From: J095 sp964407935
GTDB taxonomy: Bacteria > Chloroflexota > Anaerolineae > 4572-78 > J111
Direction: 5' to 3'
DNA length: 64,000 nt
NCBI GenBank assembly: GCA_964407935.1
Contig: CAYOXS010000002.1
Location: forward strand, 1-64,000
Shown here: positions 34,436 to 43,137 of the stretch, piece after piece
Position numbering within the stretch: position 1 is the stretch's first letter
Layout of the letters: each line of letters opens with the position of its first letter
Notes under the pieces: generated by a model
The model's input: only the letters and a program-made list of their open reading frames with translations
Databases searched by the model: none
Told to the model about the DNA's origin: nothing
Translations under genes and position numbers: made by a program

Positions 34436-35656
34436 ATGAGTTCAGATAGAGTTCCACCAACATCAAGTTCCGGCAGAACTTTAACAGCAGGATCGGCAGC
34501 AACTCCACCGGCCAACAAAGGCAACGGCGAGGTTGATTTTTCGTCGGTGCTGGCCGGCGCGAGCGTGTCGCGGACGGCGGCCAAACCGGCGGTCAGCCGC
34601 TGGCACAGCCTTAACTTTTTGGCCACACCATCGCTGCCGCGCATCAACTGGCCCTGGCTCCAGCCAAACTTTGATCGCACCATCGACCGCACCCTTGCGG
34701 CCGGGCTGGATGCGGTTAAAGAAGTACTGGCCCCGGTTGAACCCAAACCTTCCGGGCCAACAATGGCTCTGGCCGATTATCCCCGGCCGCTGGGCGACAA
34801 CGGCAAAGGCATTCACTGGGTCCCCACCGTGAAGCAAACGCCAGACGTCGTCGATAAATTTGTCTCCGAAGCGGTGTCGATGGGCATGAAATGGGTAGTC
34901 TTTTTGAACGATGGCGCCAACATTGGCGACAACGACTACCTGGTTAAACAGCTCGCCGCGGCCGGCATTGAGCCGGTGATGCGCATTTACACCCCCGGCC
35001 TCGCCCCCATCAATGGCGATATCAAAAAGATGGTTCAGCATTTCACCGGGCTGGGGGTACGTTACTTTCAACTGTATAACGAACCGAATTTAATGGTAGA
35101 AACCGGCGGCCAGTACCCTAACGTCAATCACTATTTGGATGTGTGGGTGCCGGCAGCCAAACAGGTCATCGAGGGCGGCGGCCTGCCCGGTTTTGGCGCG
35201 CTCAGCCCTCAGGGTGAAATGGACGACCGCGACTTTTTGCGGCAATCATTAACCGGGCTGATCCAGCGGGGGGCCGGCTATCTGCTCAATCAGGGCTGGC
35301 TGGCCATGCACAACTACACCGGCCCGCGCCCACTCAACGACCCCGACGGTTTTATGCGCTTTAAGCAGTACGACAACATTGTGCAGCAGATTTTAGGCCG
35401 GCAACTGCCCGTGATTGGCACCGAAGGCGGCACGCACATTTCCGAACATGTTAGTGAAGCGCAGCAGATAGATATGGTTACCAACGCCTACAATTATATG
35501 GAACGCCAGCGCGAACCGTACAACTTTACCTATACCTACTGGATTATTGCCAACGGCCACGATTCGGCCTGGGACGAACACGCGCTCTTTACCGAAAACG
35601 GCCCCACCGGGCTGGCTCAGGCGCTCAAAAATCTGGCCGCAGGAGTGAAATTATGA
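34436..35656 (+). CDS. Glycosidase-like protein (clan GH-A fold) in the flagellar operon
   Basis: 406 residues with no signal peptide. Residues 1-110 are disordered and include DFSSVLAG, the sort of segment seen at the start of export-dependent flagellar proteins. Residues 112-400 form a TIM-barrel-like glycosidase domain. It keeps NEP (Glu216, expected acid/base) and TEGG (Glu330, expected nucleophile), the clan GH-A pattern. The same domain occurs twice in the secreted protein at 51785-54655. The gene heads the flgC-fliE-fliF-fliG-fliH operon, where flgB usually stands, and overlaps flgC as ATGA. It may be exported through the flagellar channel to act on a cell-wall polysaccharide during rod growth; this is inference. 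TTG at 34418 is an alternative start. Confidence 0.75.
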   Translation: MSSDRVPPTSSSGRTLTAGSAATPPANKGNGEVDFSSVLAGASVSRTAAKPAVSRWHSLNFLATPSLPRINWPWLQPNFDRTIDRTLAAGLDAVKEVLAPVEPKPSGPTMALADYPRPLGDNGKGIHWVPTVKQTPDVVDKFVSEAVSMGMKWVVFLNDGANIGDNDYLVKQLAAAGIEPVMRIYTPGLAPINGDIKKMVQHFTGLGVRYFQLYNEPNLMVETGGQYPNVNHYLDVWVPAAKQVIEGGGLPGFGALSPQGEMDDRDFLRQSLTGLIQRGAGYLLNQGWLAMHNYTGPRPLNDPDGFMRFKQYDNIVQQILGRQLPVIGTEGGTHISEHVSEAQQIDMVTNAYNYMERQREPYNFTYTYWIIANGHDSAWDEHALFTENGPTGLAQALKNLAAGVKL

Positions 35657-36093
35657 GCGGAATTTTCTCAGCCTTCAAAATTACGGCATCGGCTTTAACC
35701 GCGCAGCGGCTGCGCATGGACGTGATTTCTAACAACGTGGCCAACGCCGAAACCACCCGCACCGAAGCCGGCGGCCCTTACCAGCGCCAGCAGGTGGTTT
35801 TTGCCGCCGGCCAAACCGACCCCGGCCCGGTGCCGGCCGCGGCCAGCGCCTCTCGCGCCGAGGAAGGCGTGCGGGTTGATGAAATTCTGGTTGACGACAC
35901 CCCCGGCCATCGCGCCTACGATCCCTCCCACCCCGACGCCGACGAAGACGGCTTTGTCACCTACCCCAACGTCAACATCGCCACAGAAATGACCGACATG
36001 CTATCGGCCACCCGCTCTTACGAAGCCAACGTTACCGTGTTCAACGCCCTTAAAGGAATGGTTTCCAAAGCCCTTGAAATTGGCCGCGGTTAA
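35653..36093 (+). CDS. flgC: Flagellar proximal rod protein FlgC
   Basis: Proximal rod subunit. 146 residues: the start SGIFSAFKITASALTAQRLRMDVISNNVANAETTRTEAGGPYQRQQVVF is the FlgC signature, and the C-terminus is YPNVNIATEMTDMLSATRSYEANVTVFNALKGMVSKALEI. Its usual partner flgB is about 10 kb away (45462). Confidence 0.97.
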   Translation: MSGIFSAFKITASALTAQRLRMDVISNNVANAETTRTEAGGPYQRQQVVFAAGQTDPGPVPAAASASRAEEGVRVDEILVDDTPGHRAYDPSHPDADEDGFVTYPNVNIATEMTDMLSATRSYEANVTVFNALKGMVSKALEIGRG

Positions 36094-36110
36094 CAAAAAA
36101 GGAGTGACAT

Positions 36111-36422
36111 ATGCCCGTTAATCCTGTTTCTTCTATCAGCAGCATCTCCCGGCTCACCCAACCCGAAGGCGTTAAAAACGCCGGCCAGGTTGGCGCCGCC
36201 TTTGATGATTTTGGCAGTATTTTAAATAATGCCATCAACACCCTCAGCCAAAAAGAAAACACGGCCAACCAGGCTGTTGCCAGCCTGGCCGCCGGCGAAG
36301 ACATTGAGCTGCATCAGGTTATGATTGCCATGCAAGAAGCCGATATTTCGTTTCAACTGGCGCTGGAAGTTCGCAACAAAATTGTTGACGCCTACCAGGA
36401 CATTATGCGGATGCAGGTGTAG
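36111..36422 (+). CDS. fliE: Flagellar hook-basal body protein FliE
   Basis: Adaptor between the MS ring and the rod, and an early export substrate. 103 residues ending in DIELHQVMIAMQEADISFQLALEVRNKIVDAYQDIMRMQV, the FliE signature. AAAAAGGAGTGACAT precedes the ATG, a strong site. Confidence 0.97.
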   Translation: MPVNPVSSISSISRLTQPEGVKNAGQVGAAFDDFGSILNNAINTLSQKENTANQAVASLAAGEDIELHQVMIAMQEADISFQLALEVRNKIVDAYQDIMRMQV

Positions 36423-36460
36423 GCTAACCGCCGGGTTTTCAATGTGAGGGGTAAAGTACA

Positions 36461-38113
36461 GTGAGCCAAGCGCTTGTTCCCGTAAACCAAACTGAAATCA
36501 AAGAGGTGTGGCAGCAGCTCAGCCAAACCAGAAAAATTGGCCTGATGGCGCTGGTAGCGGCGGCCATTACCGGGCTGGTTTTCTTTTTTACCTGGGCCCA
36601 AACCCCCGATTACGCCGTCGCTTTTACCGACCTTGAAGATCAGGATGCGGGCGCGGTAGTTTCCTATTTAAAGGAAAACAACATCTCTTACGAAGTTTCC
36701 GGCGGCGGCACCATCAGCGTACCCACCGATCAGGTTCACGAAATCCGGCTGGCGCTGGCCGGCCAGGGGCTGCCCGGCAAAGCCACGGTGGGCATGGAAT
36801 TGTTTGATACCACCAACCTGGGCATGACCGATTTTGTGCAGCAGGTCAACTACCAGCGCGCCCTTGAAGGCGAACTGGCCCGCACCATCAGCAGCCTCAA
36901 CAATGTGCGCTCGGCCAGGGTGCATATTGTGATTCCCCAGCCCAGCCTGTTTAGCGAAGATGAACAGCCTACCACCGCCTCGGTGGTGGTTGAGCTTGAA
37001 TCCGGCCAAACCATCAACAAAGAACAGGTGCAGGCCATCAGCCACCTGGTTTCCAGCGCCGTAGAAGGGCTAGCCCCGGACAACCTGACCATTGTTGACA
37101 TGAACGGTCACGTATTGGCCGATGGCGCGGCCGCCGACAGCAACTCGGCGGTGGCGGCCAGCACCACCCAACTGGAAGCCCAGCGCGATTTTGAACGCGA
37201 TATGGAACTGCGCATTGAAACTATGCTGCGCAACGTGTTGGGCCCGGATAAAGCCGTTGTCAGAGTCAACTCGGTGATGAACTGGGACAAAATTGAAACC
37301 GAAAACGAAACCTACACCCCCGCCGCAGAAGGCAGCGTGCTGCGCAGCTCGCGTGAAATCACCGAATACACTGGCAGCGATGCCGCCAGCGCCGGCGGGA
37401 TTCCCGGCACAGCCAGCAACGTCCCCGATGCCGCGCCCTCGTTCCAAACCGAAATTACCGGCACAACCGGCAGCGGCTACAACCGCACCGATATTACCCA
37501 CAACTTTGAAGTTTCCAAATCCGTTTCAAAAATTGTGCCGGCCACCGGCAAACTTGAAAAATTATCCGTATCGGTAATGGTCGACAGCATCACCGATACC
37601 GTTACCCTTAGCGCCATTGAACAGGCCACCATCGCCGCCGCCGGCATTGATCAGGGCCGCGGCGACGTGCTCACCGTGAGCAGCATTGAGTTTGACCGCA
37701 GCTTTGAGCAGGAGCAGGCGGTAGCAATGGAGCAAACCCAACAGCGGGAACTCTATTTTCAGATTGCGCAGTGGGCCGTGGTGGCCATCGCCCTGATCGC
37801 GCTGTTCTTTGTGGTTCGCAGTTTGCAGCGCACGCTCCGGCATAAGCCAACCATCACCGTGGAAAATAACGACAGCCTGCCGGAATTGGCTTCGCCGCTG
37901 GACCCGCGCGCGGTGCTGCTCGACCAGGTGCGGGCCGCCGGGAATGGCGGCCTGGGCCAGATTGGCCCGCCGTCTTTTACCGACGGGCAAAAAGCCGCCG
38001 CCGAAAAAGCGCAAATGGTGCGACAATTGCAGCTCATGTCTAAAAATCGTTCCGAAACCCTGGCGCAGATTATCCAGTTTTGGCTGGGTGAAGAGGAAGG
38101 GAAACGCGCATGA
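36461..38113 (+). CDS. fliF: Flagellar MS-ring protein FliF
   Basis: Membrane ring on which the basal body is built. 550 residues: a first membrane helix (about 28-45), the YscJ-like ring-building domain (about 50-215: FTDLEDQDAGAVVSYLKENNISYE, then VQQVNYQRALEGELARTISSLNNVRSARVHIVIPQPSLF), an inserted flexible loop (about 285-345), a second helix (about 430-450), and a C-terminal tail that binds FliG. The start is GTG at 36461 with GAGGGG upstream. Confidence 0.96.
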   Translation: MSQALVPVNQTEIKEVWQQLSQTRKIGLMALVAAAITGLVFFFTWAQTPDYAVAFTDLEDQDAGAVVSYLKENNISYEVSGGGTISVPTDQVHEIRLALAGQGLPGKATVGMELFDTTNLGMTDFVQQVNYQRALEGELARTISSLNNVRSARVHIVIPQPSLFSEDEQPTTASVVVELESGQTINKEQVQAISHLVSSAVEGLAPDNLTIVDMNGHVLADGAAADSNSAVAASTTQLEAQRDFERDMELRIETMLRNVLGPDKAVVRVNSVMNWDKIETENETYTPAAEGSVLRSSREITEYTGSDAASAGGIPGTASNVPDAAPSFQTEITGTTGSGYNRTDITHNFEVSKSVSKIVPATGKLEKLSVSVMVDSITDTVTLSAIEQATIAAAGIDQGRGDVLTVSSIEFDRSFEQEQAVAMEQTQQRELYFQIAQWAVVAIALIALFFVVRSLQRTLRHKPTITVENNDSLPELASPLDPRAVLLDQVRAAGNGGLGQIGPPSFTDGQKAAAEKAQMVRQLQLMSKNRSETLAQIIQFWLGEEEGKRA

Positions 38114-39120
38114 ACAAAGACCTGGATCTGACCGGCGCTCAAAAAGCCGCGGCCCTGCTCATCACTTTGGGGCCAGAGGCTGCTTCTCAAATTTTGCGTC
38201 ACTTTGAAGATGGCGAAATCGAACAGCTCACCTACGAAATTGCCCAAATGGGACGCGTCCCCAGCGGCGTTAAAGAAAAAGTCATTGAAGAATGTTACCA
38301 CATGTCTTTTATTACAGAAGGCATCGACTCCGGCGGCGTGGAATACGCCAAAGACATGCTCTCGCGGGCGCTGGGCACGCAAAAAGCCCGCGAATTTATT
38401 GAGCGCATCAAAATGCGCACCGAAGGCTCATCGTTTGATTTTTTGGACGACGCCGACCCGGCCCAACTGGCCAACTCGCTCAAACACGAACACCCGCAAA
38501 CCATCGCCCTCATTTTGTCGCACCTTAACGCCGGCAAGGCCGCGGCAGTAATTGGCAACCTTGATGAGCACGTGCAGGGCGATGTGGCCACCCGCATTGC
38601 CATTATGGACCGCGTTTCGCCGGATGTGATCAAAGAAGTGGAAGCCGGCATGAAGGGCAAACTTTCCACCCTGCTCACTCAGGATTACTCCACCGCCGGC
38701 GGCGTTCAGTCGCTGGTGAGTATTTTGCACCAGGTTGACCGCGGCACGGAAAAGCTGATTATGGACACGCTCGACGAGGCTCAGCCGCAGTTGGCCGAAG
38801 AAGTTCGGCAGAAGATGTTTGTCTTTGAAAACATCATCACTCTGGATGACCGGGCGATTCAGCGGATTTTGCGCGATGTAGACAACAAGGATTTGATTTT
38901 GGCTCTCAAAGGCGCCAGCGACGAAGTGCAGCAGCTCATTTTCCGCAACCTGTCAAAACGGGCCGCCGATCTGCTCAAAGAGGATTTGGCCATTACCGGC
39001 CCGGTGCGGCTGCGCAATGTGGAAGCGGCGCAGCAGAGCATTGTCAATGTTATCCGCCGCCTGGAAGCCGCCGAGGAAATTGTTATTTCGCACGGTGGTG
39101 AAGATGACGTTATTATGTAA
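38110..39120 (+). CDS. fliG: Flagellar motor switch protein FliG
   Basis: Upper C-ring protein that meets the stator. 336 residues with three helical domains: N-terminal FliF-binding (LTGAQKAAALLITLGPEAASQILRHF), middle (LKHEHPQTIALILSHLNAGKAAAVI) and C-terminal torque domain (ENIITLDDRAIQRILRDVDNKDLILALKG). Charged residues that meet MotA are present. It overlaps fliF by 4 bases (ATGA). Confidence 0.97.
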   Translation: MNKDLDLTGAQKAAALLITLGPEAASQILRHFEDGEIEQLTYEIAQMGRVPSGVKEKVIEECYHMSFITEGIDSGGVEYAKDMLSRALGTQKAREFIERIKMRTEGSSFDFLDDADPAQLANSLKHEHPQTIALILSHLNAGKAAAVIGNLDEHVQGDVATRIAIMDRVSPDVIKEVEAGMKGKLSTLLTQDYSTAGGVQSLVSILHQVDRGTEKLIMDTLDEAQPQLAEEVRQKMFVFENIITLDDRAIQRILRDVDNKDLILALKGASDEVQQLIFRNLSKRAADLLKEDLAITGPVRLRNVEAAQQSIVNVIRRLEAAEEIVISHGGEDDVIM

Positions 39121-39132
39121 CCTGGCCCGCCT

Positions 39133-39843
39133 ATGGCTATTCTAAAATCTGTAAAATTTGAGCGGGAAAACACGGTCGCGGTCGCTGTAAAAAAATACGG
39201 CGGTCCACCCGCCGAGGAGGGTTCGCCGGCGGCGGGAGCGAATGGCGCGCCCGCGGCGACCCCGGACACCCCGGAGGTGCTGCTGGCGCAGGCCCAGGCG
39301 CACGTTGAGGCTATGCTCAACCAGGCCCGCACCCAGGTTGTCTCTATTAGGGAAGAAGCCCGCCAGGCGGGTTTTGCCGCCGGCTACAGCGAAGCAACCC
39401 AAACCGCCGAACAGGAACTGCGCACGCAGGTCGCTTCGCTCAGGCAGATGGTTGATGCTGCGGTAGAGGCGCACAATCAATTTTTGCGCCAGAGCCAAAA
39501 TGAGGTGGGCCGGCTGGCGGTGGCTATTGCTGAAAAAATTATCGGGCGGGAATTGAGTGTTAACCCCAAAATTGTCACAGAAATTGTGGCTCAGGCTATT
39601 AAAGAAGCCAACATTACCGGGGCCTGCCGGATCAGGGTAAACCCGGCCGATTACGAACTGCTCAGCCCGGCCTGGGAGACCATCCCTTCATTACAGCCCA
39701 GTGACCGCAAGTGGGAACTGCTGGCCGATAAAAAAGTTGCTCGCGGCGGCTGCATTATCGAAGCCGACGGCGGTATTCTGGATGCTCAAATTGAGTCGCA
39801 GCTTGGGCAGGTTGGGCTGGCGTTGGAAAAGCTCAATTCATAA
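39133..39843 (+). CDS. fliH: Flagellar export regulator FliH
   Basis: Stator-like protein that links the FliI ATPase to the C-ring. 236 residues: an Ala/Glu/Gln-rich coiled coil (about 50-120), then the C-terminal FliH/HrpE domain with LAVAIAEKIIGRELSVNPKIVTEIVAQAIKEA and a final AQIESQLGQVGLALEKL. The next gene in most bacteria, fliI, is here displaced by a reverse-strand kinase. Confidence 0.92.
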   Translation: MAILKSVKFERENTVAVAVKKYGGPPAEEGSPAAGANGAPAATPDTPEVLLAQAQAHVEAMLNQARTQVVSIREEARQAGFAAGYSEATQTAEQELRTQVASLRQMVDAAVEAHNQFLRQSQNEVGRLAVAIAEKIIGRELSVNPKIVTEIVAQAIKEANITGACRIRVNPADYELLSPAWETIPSLQPSDRKWELLADKKVARGGCIIEADGGILDAQIESQLGQVGLALEKLNS

Positions 39844-39851
39844 GGGGCGTT

Positions 39852-42800
39852 TCAACTGTCAAGCACGGTCCGCACTTTGCGGGCCAATTCGGCCGCCGAA
39901 AATGGTTTGGGGATAAACTCTATGCCGGATTCAGCCATACCCTGGCGCATCACGTTTTTATCGGTGTAGCCAGAGGTGAACAGAATTTTGGTGTCCGGGT
40001 ACAAAACCTTAAATTCATTGGCCAGTACATGCCCGCTCATTTTGGGCATGACCGTATCGGTGAGCAGCAGGTCTATCTTGCCGGTTCGCTTTTCGGCAAT
40101 GCGCAGCGCGTCTTCCCCATTCCCCGCCTCAATTACGGTATAGCCCTGTCGCCGCAGCATGTAAGCCGCCAAATCGCGCACGGCAGCCTCATCTTCAACA
40201 ACCAGCACCACCTCGGTGCCGCGCGGAATGCCCCGCACCTGTTCGGGCGTCCCCTCTTCTTCGCTGGTATCAACAAAGGCCGGCAGATAAATTTTAAATG
40301 ACGCACCTTTGCCCGGTTCGCTGTACACATAAATGGCGCCCTGATATTGTTTGACAATCCCAAAAACAGTTGCCAGCCCCAAACCGGTCCCCTTGCCCTG
40401 CTCTTTGGTGGTAAAAAACGGCTCAAACAGGTGTTCTTTAACGTCATCGGTCATGCCTGTGCCGCTGTCGGTAACGGTGAGCAGCACGTACCGGCCGGGA
40501 CTCAATCCCAAATGGGCGGCGGCAAATTCATCATCCAGTAATTTGTTTTCGGTTTCAATCATCAGCAACCCGCCATCGGGCATGGCGTCACGGGCGTTGA
40601 CGGTGAGGTTAACTACAATCTGCTCAATCTGGTGTGCATCTACTTTGACCGCCCATAAATCCGGTGCAAATTCCGTGCGCAGGGCAATATTTTCTTCAAT
40701 CAACCGTTCCAGCATTTTGCTGATATCGGTGACAATTTTGTTGAGGTTGAGAATTTTTGGCTCGACAAACTCGCGCCGGCTAAAGGCCAGCAATTGCCGC
40801 ACCAGCGCCGCAGCCCGCGTGCCGGAGTAGCGCACCCGGCTGGCCAGTTTTTGCAAATGCAAATTGTCCGGCGGCAGCTCAAACTGGATCATTTCGGCAA
40901 AACCGTTGATGACGGTTAACAGATTGTTGAAATCGTGGGCAATGCCGCCCGCCAGCAGCCCCACCGCTTCCATTTTTTGAGCCTGCCGGTATTGCTCTTC
41001 GAGCTGAAGCTCACGGGTTACATCGCGCTGCACGCCAACATAACCCACAATTGTTCCATTTTCACTGCGAACCGGGCTGATGGTGGCGTCGTCGGTGTAA
41101 AGCGTGCCGTCTTTGCGTTTGTTGATAAACCGGCCGTGCCACACCTGCCCGCTGCTAATGGTCTTCCACAAATCCTCGTAAAACGCCGCGTCCTGCCTGC
41201 CGCTTTTGAGCATACTCAGTTTTTTGCCGAGCACTTCAGCGCTGGGGTAGCCGGTGATTCGCTCAAAACTGGGATTAACATAAACCAGAATACCGGCGGT
41301 ATCGGTAATAATGACGCTTTCGGCGCTTTGCTCAATGGCCTCGCTCAAGCGGCGATGGCGCTGGTCTAACCGGGCGCGGGCCAGTACGCCGGCCACCTGA
41401 TCGATGACCCGCCAGGCCAGGTTAATTTCCTGATGGGTAAATTGATGGCTGCGGGTAGATTGCAAATTGAGGCTGCCAACCACGTGATCTTCAACCACCA
41501 GCGGCAAAACCAGCAGCGATTGCGCCTTTTCGGCGCAAATGGGGCTGGTTGAGCTGGCCAGCCGGGGGTCGGTGGGTACATGGGCAATAACCAGCGATGT
41601 TTTGGTTTGGAGCAGGTATTGAAAAATGGGATCGGCGGCAATGCGGAATCGCTGTTGCGATTCGGTTGGCTGTAAGTTGCGGGGGTACCAGGCCACAAGA
41701 CTGGCCTCGGTTTCATCGGTATCCAGCATGGTGGCCGAGACAATCGGCAATTCAAACGTTTGAGCCACCGCCTGGCAGGTGATCTGCAAAATTGCTTCTG
41801 GCTCAAGGCTGGTAGCTGAAGCCGCGATGACCTGGTTGAGCAGCGCCAATTCGCTGTTGCGGCGGCGAATCTCATGTTCTATTTGTTTGCGTTCGGCCAG
41901 TTCCTGCTGCGCCTGCTCAAACAAACGGGCATTTTCCAGAGCGATGGCGGCTACGTTGGTCAACGGCTGCAGCTTGACCACATGCTGTTCTGAGAAAGCG
42001 TGGGTGGTGTTGGCATCCAGCCGGAGAATACCCAGCACCCGCTCGCCCAGACAAATGGGCACCACCAGGTGAGACCGCACCCAGGCTGTTTGCTCCTGAA
42101 TAACCCAGCGCGGCTCCTGATGCGTATCAACAATAACCAGCGGCTGGCGCGAGCGCACCACTTCGGCGTCCATTGGGAATTTGGCCAGCGGCTGCACCAG
42201 GTGCGACACCAGCTCCTCGCTGCCCAGCTCGCGGTAGCCCTGCCAGCCGGCAATATGCAGGTGGTCGTCCTTTAAAAGCATAATGTGCGCCGTGCGGTAA
42301 GAAACCAACCGCTGGGTTTGGCGCAGCATTTCGTCAAGTACGTTTTTCAGGCTGGTTTGCGAGGTTAACGCCAGCGTGACTTCGGCCAGGGTTTCGGCGA
42401 TCAGGCGCTGTTCACGTTCGGCGGCCAGCACCAACTCGTACTCTTTGGCCACCCGGCGGTTGGCTAAAACATCCGGGGGCGCGGCGTCCGCCTCGATTCG
42501 AGGGTTTTGCTCAACGTAGAAATAAACAACACTGGCGTCACCTTCTGTCGCCACGGTAAAGTAATACCGGTTTTTGCCGGCAGGAGAACGAAATGTGGTA
42601 TCAAATTCAACGGGCGGCGCTTGCTGCCGCGCCAGCAAAAGATTTTGCTCAAAATCAGTGCCTTTGGCGGCGGGAAATGCCTCAAACAACGGGCGGCCAA
42701 CAACTTCGGCGCGCCCAACCCCCAAAAGCTGCTCCGCAGATTTGTTGACATAGGCAACGGTCTGGTTGTGGTCGATGACCAAAATACCATCGCTGATATG

Positions 42801-42869
42801 TTCAAAAAGATGGGCCTGCCGGCCAACAATTTCGATGACTGGCTGGTTTATCTGTTTCTGGTTAGTCAT
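39852..42869 (-). CDS. Hybrid sensor kinase inserted between fliH and fliI
   Basis: Soluble two-component hybrid kinase, 1005 residues: PAS (about 15-120), GAF (165-310), GAF (345-510), PAS/PAC (520-640, FERITGYPSAEVLGKKL), HisKA with phospho-acceptor AHDFNNLLTVI (near 660), HATPase (N box IVVNLTVNARDAMPDGG, G box GKGTGLGLATV), and a C-terminal receiver (885-1003) with Asp in LLLTDTVMPKMSG. No membrane helix. It runs opposite to the flagellar genes on both sides and interrupts the usual fliH-fliI order. Its signal and partner are unknown. Its place next to box-controlled genes makes it a candidate input to the box regulator, but this is only proximity. Confidence 0.9.
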   Translation of the reverse strand: MTNQKQINQPVIEIVGRQAHLFEHISDGILVIDHNQTVAYVNKSAEQLLGVGRAEVVGRPLFEAFPAAKGTDFEQNLLLARQQAPPVEFDTTFRSPAGKNRYYFTVATEGDASVVYFYVEQNPRIEADAAPPDVLANRRVAKEYELVLAAEREQRLIAETLAEVTLALTSQTSLKNVLDEMLRQTQRLVSYRTAHIMLLKDDHLHIAGWQGYRELGSEELVSHLVQPLAKFPMDAEVVRSRQPLVIVDTHQEPRWVIQEQTAWVRSHLVVPICLGERVLGILRLDANTTHAFSEQHVVKLQPLTNVAAIALENARLFEQAQQELAERKQIEHEIRRRNSELALLNQVIAASATSLEPEAILQITCQAVAQTFELPIVSATMLDTDETEASLVAWYPRNLQPTESQQRFRIAADPIFQYLLQTKTSLVIAHVPTDPRLASSTSPICAEKAQSLLVLPLVVEDHVVGSLNLQSTRSHQFTHQEINLAWRVIDQVAGVLARARLDQRHRRLSEAIEQSAESVIITDTAGILVYVNPSFERITGYPSAEVLGKKLSMLKSGRQDAAFYEDLWKTISSGQVWHGRFINKRKDGTLYTDDATISPVRSENGTIVGYVGVQRDVTRELQLEEQYRQAQKMEAVGLLAGGIAHDFNNLLTVINGFAEMIQFELPPDNLHLQKLASRVRYSGTRAAALVRQLLAFSRREFVEPKILNLNKIVTDISKMLERLIEENIALRTEFAPDLWAVKVDAHQIEQIVVNLTVNARDAMPDGGLLMIETENKLLDDEFAAAHLGLSPGRYVLLTVTDSGTGMTDDVKEHLFEPFFTTKEQGKGTGLGLATVFGIVKQYQGAIYVYSEPGKGASFKIYLPAFVDTSEEEGTPEQVRGIPRGTEVVLVVEDEAAVRDLAAYMLRRQGYTVIEAGNGEDALRIAEKRTGKIDLLLTDTVMPKMSGHVLANEFKVLYPDTKILFTSGYTDKNVMRQGMAESGIEFIPKPFSAAELARKVRTVLDS

Positions 42870-43008
42870 GAAGTCGCCCGTTTGAACCTACCTGTAAAAG
42901 AGCACGACCCCGGTTTATCCCGGCCGTTATGGCATCTGCGGAGCCAATTCCCACTAATCTTATCACACCTCACCTTAACATTCTATGGCACATCTATCCC
43001 AGTTTTAT

Positions 43009-43074
43009 TTTACGCTGATTTTACGCGCGCTTCACGTTAGCTTTACTGACAGCAGCTTATCAATCGTGATAGAG
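43009..43074 (+). promoter_or_regulatory. Box-type flagellar promoter D of the fliI operon
   Basis: TTTACG (43009), TTTACG (43020), TTCACG (43031) and TTTACT (43042) at 11-base steps, followed after 20-21 bases by a weaker -10 region (GATAGA at 43068 or ATAGAG at 43069). The four repeats are the closest to a consensus of all six sites. It gives fliI its own promoter after the inserted kinase. Confidence 0.78.
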
Positions 43075-43137
43075 TAATCCTAGAGCCGACATCGGCACGT
43101 GGCCAATATTTTAACAGAAAATCGGCAGATTCAGAAA

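Noticed and set aside
43069..43100. Sigma-28 promoter suggested by GCCGACAT in the fliI leader
   Set aside because: No TAAA element lies 11 bases upstream of it; the GCCG/CGGC there only makes a tiny 4-base hairpin.
43099..43137. Upstream GTG start for FliI
   Set aside because: The extra 13 residues are not FliI-like and no ribosome site precedes the GTG.
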